Assembly: GCA_905331475.1 (NCBI GenBank)
Contig: CAJNYU010000824.1
Coordinates: forward strand, 1-64,000
Source of the DNA: Rotaria socialis
Lineage: Eukaryota > Rotifera > Eurotatoria > Philodinida > Philodinidae
DNA length: 64,000 nt
Direction: 5' to 3'
The translations under genes were made by a program, and so were the position numbers. Under the pieces are notes generated by a model. It saw only the letters and a program-made list of their open reading frames with translations, had not been told where the DNA came from and made no database searches. Below are positions 25,145 through 36,791 of this stretch, in pieces (positions within the stretch are counted from its first letter, which is position 1; every line of letters starts with the position of its first letter).

Positions 25145-26498
25145 CTTTTACTTTGTTTAAACAGTTCGCTTTTAATGCTAATCGTTTAATTCTCATTCCT
25201 GTATAAATAATAATAATAAAACTTTTTATCCGGTTCTCCATTGAAATAAGCATTGAAAATAATTATAGTGATCAGCTGTGCAATGATACTCATTGATTTT
25301 TTACGTAATTATAGTGTAAAAATATTAGATTTTTCGATCAGTTCTTATGTAAAATCTCAAAAATATTTTGTTAGGAATCAAGTTTCTTTGAAAAAAAAGC
25401 ATTGGTAATTGAAAGAATCTCTTTCAGGACTATGGAACGATTTTTAATCAGTTTCGTCCTTATTTATTTCTATACAAACTAAACGCAGGTGGGTAGGGAA
25501 TCATAATCAAATCATGTATATTTCGAGAAATCATGATGTCATTTTTTTTGAAGGTCTGTTAATGATTAATCGATTTCCAAGATCACTACTTGCTCTGCTT
25601 TTGATATACTCTGTCGAATATGATAGCTGATATTCAGACATCAGTAGTGAAGTTCTTCTTTAATCATATAAGCATTGCTTTTTTTTCATCAGAAAATAAA
25701 CTCAGAGATATCGTTAGGAAGATGGTGAGCTAAGGATCTTCAATTAATTGCTCTTTAAAGTTGATAATATTTTTATAAATAGTTCTCCGTTTGAAATAAA
25801 ATGACAAAAAAATCGATTTCCATTCGAAATACATTTTGTATGGATTCGTATAAACTAAATCAAACACCTAAGACTACTTGTACAATAAATGCAGTGGCAA
25901 AGGAAAAGGAAGCCAACGAAACATACTCGTGGGTTAAAACATGCATTTAAAAAAACTGTACTATAATAGACGATGCTATTTTTTCGATTTACTGAACATT
26001 TAATTATTAATAAAAATTCAATAGGATTCTTTTAACCCTCAAGAATACTAGCCATGAGTAAGAACATATGGTACGTTTCTACAGTTTATAGAACAGTTAA
26101 TAGAAGACGCACAATTTTCTTTTTTTTTCACGCTCATCTTTCTCTTTATAATATAATGAAAAACATTACTTTTTGTAATATATTATTTTCGGTTGATGCA
26201 TGTCTTTGAAATATGCTCATAAAAAAACAGCAACATTATCCTCTCAAGCATGACATATGATGAAAGCAAAAATATACGAGTCCGGTGAAAACATATCGAA
26301 TTTAATTGAATACTTAGTGAATACCAATTATTTCGTGGCCTTGGTGGTTATTTTTTCTTCTGATGAAATAAATGACATGCCAAAACCTCTACTTTGTCAT
26401 TTATTATTTTATGCATCGAAAAGAAAGCTTTCAATACGTTGAATAAGAAATAAACAAATATTCTTACCTTAACTTAAAACTACATTAACATAATATAA
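25145..26498. other. Non-coding spacer
   Basis: AT-rich, low complexity. A 61-codon open frame at 26257-26442 has no coding character and is not annotated. Confidence 0.4.
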
Positions 26499-26810
26499 AT
26501 GGGCAATCGTACATCTCGTAAAACTATGCAAAAACAAAACTCGAGTGCGTGCGATTCATCAATATACGCATCGAAGCAACCAGCTGAACAACCGTACTTC
26601 ATGAAACATCATATAGAAACACATTGTAATCTAGTGGATAACGTTCTAAATCATCATATGCAAGTAGTGAATTCAAACCCAGATATACCACCGTTAATTA
26701 AAAGTATTCATCAAACATCTTTACAACTTGCAATTAGACATCATTTTCATGCAACGTCTTTAAACACTCCACATTATTTACAACTCGAACAGTTAGTAGT
26801 GAATTTTTGA
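26499..26810 (+). CDS. Small His-rich protein starting Met-Gly, unknown
   Basis: A 103-aa single-exon frame that I do not recognise. The start MGNRTSRK fits the myristoylation consensus (Gly2, Ser6, basic residues after). The body contains many His and Asn, a motif-like HHIETHCNLVDNVLNHHMQ stretch and an amphipathic second half, without membrane segments or long repeats. Coding likelihood is moderate: the frame is uninterrupted in an AT-rich region and has balanced amino acid use. It could be chance. Confidence 0.45.
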   Translation: MGNRTSRKTMQKQNSSACDSSIYASKQPAEQPYFMKHHIETHCNLVDNVLNHHMQVVNSNPDIPPLIKSIHQTSLQLAIRHHFHATSLNTPHYLQLEQLVVNF

Positions 26811-27350
26811 AAAAAAAATATGATCTAATTTAAAAAGATCGTTTAAAAAAAGCATTGGCATATATTTATATTTTAAAAAAGTGTAAATGTACAGATTCTA
26901 ATCATCTATTAGTTATTCATTTTTTCCTGGCTATCAATTGCATACTGTACGAGCCTATTATTCTATTCTAACAGACGCTTTTATGTAATTTGTTATACAT
27001 TTACAAAATATATTTCAAATTATAGTTTAGTACGTGATTCGTGTTGCACATAACAAGATATTCAAACAGTTAGTTTGAAGAAGCATTTCCCTCACTGTGA
27101 AATAATGAAACATTCAAGATGTTCCTATTTTACATCTGAACATTTGATTAGTAGAAAGAACAAAAAAAGAACGTTTGTTCTTTAATCTCTACTAATTAAA
27201 AACACTTCAAAAGACAAACGTTTAATTAGAATGATCGGTGCACATATTTATTAATCAGACCATATAAACAAAAAAATTGATAGAAAATTTTCAGTCATAT
27301 ATTAATAGGAATTTTTACATCAGTATTATCACAAACTTCATTCACTCATC
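26811..27350. other. Spacer upstream of the homeobox gene
   Basis: AT-rich; presumably the homeobox gene's proximal promoter. No further feature seen. Confidence 0.35.
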
Positions 27351-28158
27351 ATGGATTCATACTCTCAATCATATAACTACTATACACAATCGCCATCATC
27401 ATCGCCATGCATTTATTCTAACTACAATACACCTACGACATCGTATTGTGCTTGTTGTTACCCATCAAATTCGTATTATCCACAACAAATCTCGCCAACA
27501 TTCGCGTATTCCCCACCGACCTCTCCTTTCATTCCCCAACATATACAGGTAGGAAAACTGTCGGTAAGAGAAAGTTACAGCGCATGCAATGCAGTAAGTC
27601 ACTTTGCCATTTTACATTTTCCTTCTCTTCAATTGCAATCAGTCTTTAACATGTTATATTTTTAGATTGTGACTCCAACTGCTACAACTCCAATTGTAAG
27701 TCTCTTCGGGTTTATTCTTTTAATATTCTCATTTCTATTCTCTATAAATAGATTCAAACTCAAAAAGCATCATCAAAAATTACACGATTACAATATACAA
27801 ACAAAGATCGTTATATTCTCAATGAATTATTCAAACGAACACCTTATCCAAACGGTAAATTATCTTCACGTCTAATTTTAATGCATTTGTTTCTTTTTGT
27901 GAATTTGTAGCTATACAACGTGATGTAATTGCGCGACAACTTGGCATTACACATGAACAAATACGTATATGGTTTCAAAATCGTCGTCGTTTACAAACAC
28001 AACGTGATACTGGTGAACGATTAGCTACATCGAATGAAATGTTAGCTTTACAGCACGGAAGAACAGGCGTTAAATCAGACGAATTGAAAACATTTCTCAA
28101 TGAAGTTGCTCAATATAAAGATGCACCACCACGAATTCGACTCAATGATTCGTCTTAA
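27351..28158 (+). CDS. Divergent homeodomain transcription factor
   Basis: Exons 27351-27548, 27666-27695 (a 30-base microexon), 27752-27854 and 27911-28158 join to 192 aa. The first about 75 residues are Tyr/Ser/Pro-rich and low in charge, like an activation domain. The homeodomain (about 82-143) has an aromatic residue at position 8, Leu16 and Phe20 of helix 1, then the recognition helix IRIWFQNRRRLQTQR with W48, F49, N51 and R53. Counting from Phe20 to Trp48 gives one residue more than the standard 60-residue fold, inserted between helices 1 and 2. The C-terminal 45 residues show no known motif. A DNA-binding regulator in the nucleus is secure; the class is not assignable by eye. An alternative donor at 27562 cannot be excluded. 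Confidence 0.82.
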
Positions 28159-29697
28159 TATTTTCTAGATATTTCATTTTTCTTTTTGTACACTTGTTGT
28201 GTTTCAGTAATTAATGAATAAATTTTTGATTGAAATTTAACTTTGATTTGTTTAGGAGAAAATTTTCTTTTTGTATTGATATAAGCTCGTTCATAGTTAG
28301 ATATTTAGTAAGAGAAATCTTTACATAAACAACCTCGGGGATTTTTTTAAATATTTTCTATTTAGAATTAAAATGAAATTCATTCGACGGAAAGATTATG
28401 AACATCTGTAAACGTACGACCTTTTACCTATTTAGAGTATACATTTTTGAATGGCGGAATTTTTTGAATGAAAGAAAAAAATTGAATTTTATTGGATAAA
28501 ATCTCGGAATGTTGTTCGTTTTCTTTTGAATCAATTAGAATATGATACTAATTAAGTTACATAATTATTATGGATACATTCTGTCTGTGAACTGGTGATT
28601 ACCCTCATGGAGTTTGATTCTATGATGATTATGTTGATATTTACTTAAATATGTATCATCTTAAAATGTAGAAACATTGTCATGAAATTGTAATGTCTCT
28701 ACAAACTAGAAACCTTTTGATATTTGAGAAAATCGTCTTCGTGATCGTTTTTTTTTTTTTTTTGAAATATTCAATAGGAATTTTCTTGAATTATATCATC
28801 ATATCGTACAGACCACATGTGAACAAAATGTCCTTTTATCCTATTTTTATGCTTCCGTTAACGAATTATCACACATTATACTATCGTTAACCAAGCATAC
28901 ATAAGATGATGATACAGCATATTTCGTTATTGACTTTCATTCCGCAATATCAACACGAAAAGATCGTAAAAGAAATCTAAATGAGTTGATTGATTTGTAT
29001 CGTCCAATAAGAATATTCATTTCGATTGTAGTAGATCAAGAATTTATCATTCAATCAAACAAAAAAGCTTTGTTTTGCTTGTCTATTCAAGCACATGAGA
29101 CAAATTTATGAGTTCGATGATATCATAAGATAAGCAATTTTTTTTGGCTTTAAATCATTTATCATTATTCATTCAATTATATCAACAAAAACTAAATATA
29201 TAAAATCGACGTAAGACTGATAAGGAATATATGTATAGTCTTGTTGGTCTGTATCTGGATAATGGGTGACCATACGCTCACTTTTGGACATCCAGAAGAA
29301 AAAAAAGAAAACAAAAGATCTATTATCGAATTTAATTGATTTTTTTGAAAAATAAAACGGAACATAAACGTGCTGATACACGCGTTTGCCAATGAGGCGT
29401 GATATGTCTGTTGCTGATGAGCACGACAAGCAATCTCATTTATCAAAATAGAACATTTTTAACATTAGCTTGTTAATTTGTCCATCATTATTCGTTGATG
29501 ACAAATCGATTTTCACAATAGCCTGTTACCACTAGCAGAAGGCGGAGTAATATTGTTTTTTTTTTGAAAAACGAAATAAATTTAGAAAGAATATAATGAT
29601 CGTTTTCTTGTTTTAAGAAGAAAAAATATTTTATTAAGGCCACCACAAAACAGAACAAAAAAAACACACTGTCTAATATATTACATAGTAGAGATGA
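28159..29697. other. Non-coding spacer between two convergent genes
   Basis: AT-rich with long T runs (28749-28763). Overlapping minus-strand frames near 29170-29446 look like chance. The right end must hold the 3' UTR of the following minus-strand gene. Confidence 0.4.
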
Positions 29698-30594
29698 TCA
29701 ATCACTGCCATCAAGAATATTTGAAAATGAAAGGTGATCAACTGTACATAAGCGACGTTGATGATCATAATAATTATTATTATTATTATTATATGGACTT
29801 GACGTTTTATATAAAATCGTACGATTAGGTGTGCTAAAGAAATAAAACGAAAATTCCAGTATTATTTTTTTCCAAGTCTAAATAAAGTTCTTTTTTCTTT
29901 TGACTTACCTCCACTTCATTGGTCCAATGGAAAAAAGTTCATCGCGACTTGCAGTTTCATCATGAAATATATGTTGAGATTGTTTCGTATGGGAATAATG
30001 TGACATTGTAGGATAATCAAATGAATCTCTGGGTGAAGGTATATAGGGTCTTTGCCGTGTAACCGAGATTATATTGGATGTTGTTGATGAGAGAGCCAAT
30101 GGTGAACCATATCGACTCAATGGTTGAATCTTTCGAATCAATGCCACTTGCTATGAAAGAGAAAAAATAATAATAAGTTAGAAAAATCGAGTGGCTTTTT
30201 GTTGTTTACAGAAAAAGATGAAACTTACAAGAGATTCAGAACTGAGTCTTTTTGGCGTTTTTAAATCTACACTACGCCGACGTGTTCGTTGAATCAATGG
30301 AATTGGCTTTGGAGAATGTGAAATAATAAATGTTTTAAGTGATGATCGACGACGACGTCGATGATGTGGAGTATTTGTACTATTATTATTAGAATTATTT
30401 GGTGAACATGTTCTTTGTCGTACGCGACTATTAACAAGAATAGTGGCTGTTAAATCTGCTGATGTTTGAGAAAGATTCAGACTTGTCTGAACCGATTGAT
30501 CACGTTTTGCACATGGTTGTGGTTGTGTAAGGAATTTATTAGTGAGACGACCGAATATTGATTTTCTTCGTTTGGATACTTTTTCAATACCCAT
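29698..30594 (-). CDS. Basic, Ser-rich protein of unknown function
   Basis: Three exons (30229-30594, 29909-30150, 29698-29833) join with consistent phase to 247 aa. It starts MGIEKVSKRRKS, then a Ser/Thr/Gln-rich part, a short Asn run, an RRRRR cluster, another RTRRRS motif and a Ser/Pro/Tyr-rich second half. An Asn6 run encoded by AAT repeats (about 29778-29795) lies near the C-terminus. No fold is visible. The RRxS-type motifs suggest phosphorylation sites, and Met-Gly suggests possible myristoylation although Ser is at 7, not 6. I do not recognise it. Splice phase agreement supports a real gene. Confidence 0.65.
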
Positions 30595-33500
30595 TTTAAA
30601 TCAGTATTAGAAAAAAAGTGAGTGAGTAAATGTTGAAGCAAATTAGAATATATAAGGAAAAGAGGAAATGAAGAGAAGAGAAAAAAAGAATAATAGCCAA
30701 TCAGAAGAGAGAGAGATTGGCTTCTTTTTGTTTTTTGTATGTGAATGTTTCCTTATTGTTGATGTAATGTTTTAATCCGATGAAAACTAAGTGTTTATCA
30801 GAAGCCTGCAGGGTGATTGAGCAGAATAACTGTTTTCTACTATTTTCGAAGTCGAAATAAAAATAACAGAGGTGGAGACACGAGACAAGATTTTGTTGTT
30901 TATATAGATCATCCGATAAGATGATGAACTAGCGTCAAGTGTTGTGTGTATGGGAGACAGATTGCATCAGAGCTTTGAGCGTGTCAAATGAAATGATCAA
31001 AATATGAGTAAGAGTAAATGTGTGAATATATTGGACATGCGATTTAACTTTTTTGTTTCCAGAGTAGATGATCAACTTGATTTGTTTGATCCTGAGCGTG
31101 CTTTCGCACAACAATCAAGGTAGACAGACATATGGTCTAATGTGCGTGGGACTGAAAACAAAAAAATCCTTTTTTCTTTCTTTTCAGTTGATTGCTTATG
31201 CTTTTCATATAAACATAACTTGCTCGTCAGATTTCGTTTTTGACATTTTAACTAGTAAGGAAAACAAACTATATGTAGATAATTAATGTTCTTTTTCAAT
31301 AGAGCAAAAGAACAACAGTGTAGAGAAAGTTTCGAAAACTCGTTTTTAAAACAACACTAATCAACTTGTGATAAGAAAAACAATAGCGAAGACATCTAAA
31401 TCATTGCTGACATTAAGTTTTCTAATGACTCTAATGCAACACATAATGATGACATATAGGAAGAGACTCGTAAGTAAATAATGCTGAAATTCTCAAGCAG
31501 ACAGAATACTTTAAGAGATGTTCAATCAAATGTGACCTTCGAAAATACCAACAAAAAAAGCAGCACAACCAACAAGTACTGTCACTCACTTCTATTTTTA
31601 TTGTCGATCAAATGTGAAAACAAATCGTTTTTTATTTTGTTTTGAACTCTCGGTCTTGTTCACACATTTTTAACATGTTATCAATAGCAGATCAAATATA
31701 TATTTGAGAAGGAGAATAGATTTGTCGATGAAGAAAACTTAAACTATTCGACAATGCCTAAAGACAAACAAGTTCGGTTACCTATTGAGCATATCACTTT
31801 GCTAAGAAAAATAGTGAATGCACTAATGATCGTTGGACAGCAGGAGGTAAGTATTTGGCTGCCGTTTGTCTGGTTGATATGACGGACTTCTCCGTAGGGT
31901 ATATTTAATTGTTGTTGACTCATCAGCGCGTGCCAAGCCTATTTAAATTCTTATCAGTACACTTGCGTAAGCATAAAAAGACATTCTTCGTTGTTCTTTC
32001 TTTTTTAATTGAATATGAAAATGAAACCAACGAATTTGTTGATTAGTAGATAATTCGTTTTTTTTTCTTTTTAACTCTTTTTTTTTGTTTTTGAATTTCG
32101 TCATTCATTTTCTTTTATGGGAATGTGAAAGATAATTATGAGCGAGCTTTTTAATCGAACGAACGATGCCAATAATTCACGTGCCATTTACGTTATGTGC
32201 TAGAAAAACATCTACACACTAGGATATAAACTATGCACGATTGTCAACCTGGAAACAGATGATTAGATCACCGGGATGTCAATCGCTTTATTTCACTCAA
32301 TTTATTTATATGAATGTCTTTATTCAACTCGTGGCTCGTGTCACCTAAAAATAAATTATCCGACTGTCATTGTGGGAAAATTATGTTATTAAAATAGACC
32401 TAGCGAACAACATTAGATTATTATGACGATGATCATCATCGTCTATTGAAAACGGGGAGAAAAAAAAGAAAGATTTTGACACAGTTATGCTCTGTAATTT
32501 TCTAGAAAAAAACGATGCCGAACTCTTGACGTTGAAGAAGAACAGTGAGTAAGTGTGATAATTGCGGCTTGTTAGATTTTATGAGTATATGTCTATATTA
32601 AGATCAAAAAAGACAAAATATTCAATTAAAACTTGATGATTACGTTTTAAGAGAAGTTTTTTATGATTCTTCATATCTTTGAACTTGAAGTTAAAGAAAA
32701 AGAATAGATAAGCAAAATAGTCTCGTTGCTTTTTTTTCTCACTACATAAACGTTTGTTTTACTTTTTTTTACGACAAGGTGTCATGTTCTATTGTCATCA
32801 TATCATCTCTGTCTCTCTTGACCGATGTCCAAAAAACGTCGGTTGTATCACTTGATATATATATATTTATATAAATATATTCTGTTTTCATAACGTCATG
32901 GATCATTTTCTGACGGTATGCAATCTCAAGGCGACAACTCATCGAATTAAAAAATATGAAGAATACAGTGTGTCCGAAAGCATATTTTTGTTGTTTGATG
33001 ATGAGAAGAAGTAGCACATGCAAAAAATGAACGTGATTTTGTATACACTTCGGAAATAATCAAATGCGTAAAGTTAAATTTTGATTGAACGGTGTGAAAT
33101 TCAAACTTATGCAATGAATGACACGTTCTATATGAAAAAAAGAAAGAAGAAAACTAATTTTCCTTGACCGTTGAAATAACTTTATTCGATATTTTGTGTC
33201 TTTTTTTTTCGTTTTGTTTTCGAAAAGAAGGAAAAACAGTAATACAAGAAAATGATGGATGATCGTGACAAACGAGACAAGCGATTCATCATTCGACTTT
33301 TTTTTCTATAGATCTATTTTGGCATTTTCAATGAGCCCATCGCGCAACATATACGCGTGCGGCATACAATCGCTCGATTAGCATGTCTATCAATATGCTT
33401 GTTTGAAGTGGATATTATTTTGTTATTGTTAGTTCTTGAAGTTTCTTCTCTTTTTTTTTTGAGGTTTGCTCATCATCATTAACAATCTATTTACTATTGT

Positions 33501-35506
33501 CGATTTTCTTTTTCTCTTGAGATCACATCTTTGAAGTAAGTTATATAAATATATGAGATTTTAATTCGTAAATTTTCTTGTTAGTTTAAGAAATTCACTT
33601 CGATTGATATGCCATTATATTAAGACTTTTATTTTTATTGGTTTAGATCGAAAACGAAATCAGTTGCATATATGGATCAAACATCGATAACTAATTAGCT
33701 ATGATCATTATCAACTAGAGTCTCAAGTGTATACGTCTTACAGATAGACGAAAATGATAACAACTAATTTAGCACTTCACCATCAAGCAGTAGGAGATCA
33801 ATTCATTATGTAATAATGCATCATTGATTGAAAATATTACGTAGAAAGCAAGAAAATCAAAGGCATTCAGTTGAAATACTTAACATTGAAAAGAAAACAT
33901 CGTTATTTTGTATCTATTTTATCAAACCATTGAAAACGAATATTTTTTGAGTTGTTCTATCTTAGGCGTATAAGCTATTGTGCATCTTTTTTCTTTAATA
34001 TGAAAAATCATTTTGAAAAATGACACTGATTTTCTTCTATGTCGAATTATAAGAACTTTTCCGAAGCCTCCTTAGATCATTATTTTTACAATCATACTAC
34101 TACGAGATATTCGGTACCGATTGAAATTTTCTAATACTAATTTCGTCAGATATGAAACAGGATAATTTCAAGCTGATAATTTTAAATGGTTCCATAGTCC
34201 AATGTTGACAGAAGTTTACACCGTATTGGTCGAATTTAGAGATCCACATTTCTCACCGCACAACACCATCATTCGTACGGGCAACCATATTCAATTCATA
34301 GAGTCAAAGTAAAAACGACAAGCAATAAGTAGAATGTGCGGTTCGCAAATAAAAATTGGAGACACTCAGTAATCACAAATGAAACAATGTACTATATGAT
34401 TCGAAAGTTGAATACATTACTGAACATTAGATTTATACACCAAAAAAGGTTACAGTTCGAGCACTATCCTCAGGCATGCGTATATGAAGTAGCACTTGCC
34501 CTTGTGCGAAGAAACATAATTAACTAAATGTTCATCAAGACTCTAGAGCGAAGCAACGAATATCAAAAAGATTCATTTTTTTCAATTTAATTTAAATGAT
34601 AAATTGAGGTTTGAAAACATATACGTATGACCTTAGCACTTTTGTCTAAGGACCGATATGAAGAAACAAAATGATTCTGATGTGAAAACAGCGTTGAATT
34701 CGTACAGCATGGCTAAGAAGCTTGATTCTTTGCTTTAAGTAGAATATTAAGAATCAATAGCTAACAAAGATATCGATTGATTCGTCTATGCACTATTTTG
34801 GTCCTGTAAGAAAACTTGTATAAAAATCTCAAATCATTCTTGTTTTGTTTTGTGTATTTTCAACATATTCTACTAAGAAAGATTCATCGTTTTGAGTGAA
34901 TAGTTTTTCAAATGATTACACAGATTATTTCTTGATATTTAGCAATAACGATCAAGTTTTATGGTCGCTATTAAAAAATCTCCACTGACTCACATAACGT
35001 ATGAATCATTTGACCTATTTATTTATCATCACTTTGTATGTCGTCTGACCTACTTGTGACGAATATGTGATGTTTTTTACGCAAGAATCGAAGAAAAACA
35101 ACAGATGATAACTGCCTCAAGTACAACAAATATATATTTAATGACTGAGGAATTTCGATTTTAAATCTAATTAAATAAAATAAATTTATTGCTTTTTATT
35201 CAAGTTAACAAATTTTTGTTTACATTTCAATTGGAAAATAATAAGAATTATTGAAGTCACGTGTATGCCTATGATGTAGTTCTCTTTTCATTAATGAAAG
35301 CGTCACACTGGGTAAAAACCCAATGTAGACTAATATAAAGCTATCCAAAGCGTTTACTCATTACTTTAAAATGCATATAACGTCTAGTTGAAAAACATTG
35401 CCTATTGCATTCATATTGAAACAAAAATATTCTTCAAAATTTTCATACAGTTGATTAATTAAAATACTCTACAATCCTTCTAATCCATCATAAATATAAA
35501 ATAATA
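30595..35506. other. Long gene-poor region (4.9 kb)
   Basis: I find no supportable gene. It includes the promoter of the minus-strand gene ending at 30594 and many T and A runs. The open frames at 31068, 32769 and 34336 lack coding character and splice support. It may hold regulatory DNA for the flanking genes or untranslated or non-coding RNA exons that I cannot recognise. Confidence 0.4.
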
Positions 35507-36685
35507 ATGACACCATTATTCTTAATCGTTGTACCATTCGTTATGTTATTGATCAGGTTCCGCCAGTGGAAAAAATGCAAGCCCTCTAACATTACTATAT
35601 CGACTGCAAATGAGGCGCATAAGATCCTAAAATCCAGTGATTACAATCGGCAAAAGCCTAACGAATGGCTTATAGAAACTCTGTCGATTGTGAATCCTTT
35701 TACAATTAACGATGCATCTCTTCAGAAAGCATTTAAAACAAATGCTATGAAAATATTAACAAATTATACTAATCAGCAAAATTACGAAAAACTTGTGCTA
35801 ACAATCAGAAATCGAATACAACATCGAATAACATTATTACAATTGAAAAATAGAAAATTTTGTTTATCAAAATTAGCTAAACAAGTTACACTAGATTGTT
35901 TTCTTACAGAGATTCTCGGTGTTCATGCTAATGAAGATCTTCTTACTGAACTACCTGAATTAATTATTCATCTCTGGAAAAATCGAAATGATAAAACAGC
36001 AAAAGATCGTTTAAAACAAATATTTCAAACTCACAACGATCAATTTTCCCAGTCCAAAACATGGCAACAAATAAAAACTATCTTATCGGAACGCTCAAAC
36101 ATTATTTCCAACATGTCAACAAATGATTTCGATGAAAAGATTTCTAATCCATTGAATATTATTGTTCCAGGTTGGGAAACTATGTGGCGAGTTGTCTTCT
36201 ACACATTACTTGAACTAATTCGTCGTCCAAACTTAGTTGAACAATTATGTTCACAATTTAATGAGCATTCAAAATCCTATCGAGATTGTCTTTTACTCGA
36301 ATGGATTCTAAAGGAAACACTACGATTATATCCGCCAACGAAAAACATCTATCGAACAAATTTAAACACTGGTGAAAATGTATGCATAAGTGTTCAACAG
36401 ATTCACCGGGACAAAACAGTATGGGGATCTGATGCGCTCAATTTTAATCCATATCGTTTTAAAGATATATTAACTCCGGAACAACAGCAATCGTATTTAC
36501 CCTTTTCAATTTCTTGCCCAGCTCGATTCGGATTCGCTTATAAATTCGCTGGAGCAATCGTAGCCGAAATTCTCAACTTTGGCCCCAATTTCAGCATAGC
36601 TAAGGAATTTGAATCAATGCCACCCACTGATAAATTACTAGATCTTGTACGTGACTCGTATAACGATTTGTTAATAAACATCTAA
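35507..36685 (+). CDS. Divergent, intronless cytochrome P450-like protein
   Basis: A single uninterrupted 392-aa frame. Residues 1-16 form a hydrophobic anchor. Recognisable P450 signatures are an I-helix PGWET (usual AGxxT), the K-helix ExxR at 270-273 (ETLR, followed by LYPP) and a PERF-like PYRF. The heme loop is abnormal: after LPFS comes IS-C-PA-R, with the only candidate thiolate Cys at 337, four residues after the Phe instead of the usual seven, and the usual GxR before the Cys missing. At about 390 residues it is roughly 100 shorter than microsomal P450s. It may be a functional divergent P450, a non-monooxygenase relative or a decaying copy; the open frame favours a working gene. Lack of introns in an intron-rich neighbourhood is compatible with retroposition or horizontal origin. 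An AATAAA lies at 36753. Confidence 0.8.
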   Translation: MTPLFLIVVPFVMLLIRFRQWKKCKPSNITISTANEAHKILKSSDYNRQKPNEWLIETLSIVNPFTINDASLQKAFKTNAMKILTNYTNQQNYEKLVLTIRNRIQHRITLLQLKNRKFCLSKLAKQVTLDCFLTEILGVHANEDLLTELPELIIHLWKNRNDKTAKDRLKQIFQTHNDQFSQSKTWQQIKTILSERSNIISNMSTNDFDEKISNPLNIIVPGWETMWRVVFYTLLELIRRPNLVEQLCSQFNEHSKSYRDCLLLEWILKETLRLYPPTKNIYRTNLNTGENVCISVQQIHRDKTVWGSDALNFNPYRFKDILTPEQQQSYLPFSISCPARFGFAYKFAGAIVAEILNFGPNFSIAKEFESMPPTDKLLDLVRDSYNDLLINI

Positions 36686-36791
36686 TTTTACTGATAATTA
36701 TATCAATTTATTGTTTTTAATTTTTGTATATACTGTGTGCATAAAACTGATTAATAAAAAATAAAGGATACAAAAAGAAAATGTGTGTTTA

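Noticed and set aside
29169..29446. Two overlapping minus-strand frames of about 85 codons
   Set aside because: Overlapping frames of equal length over A-runs, no recognisable motif and no splice context.
30595..35506. Search for a gene in the 4.9-kb gap
   Set aside because: Frames there are short, Phe/Tyr/Asn/Ile-rich and unsupported by splice joins.
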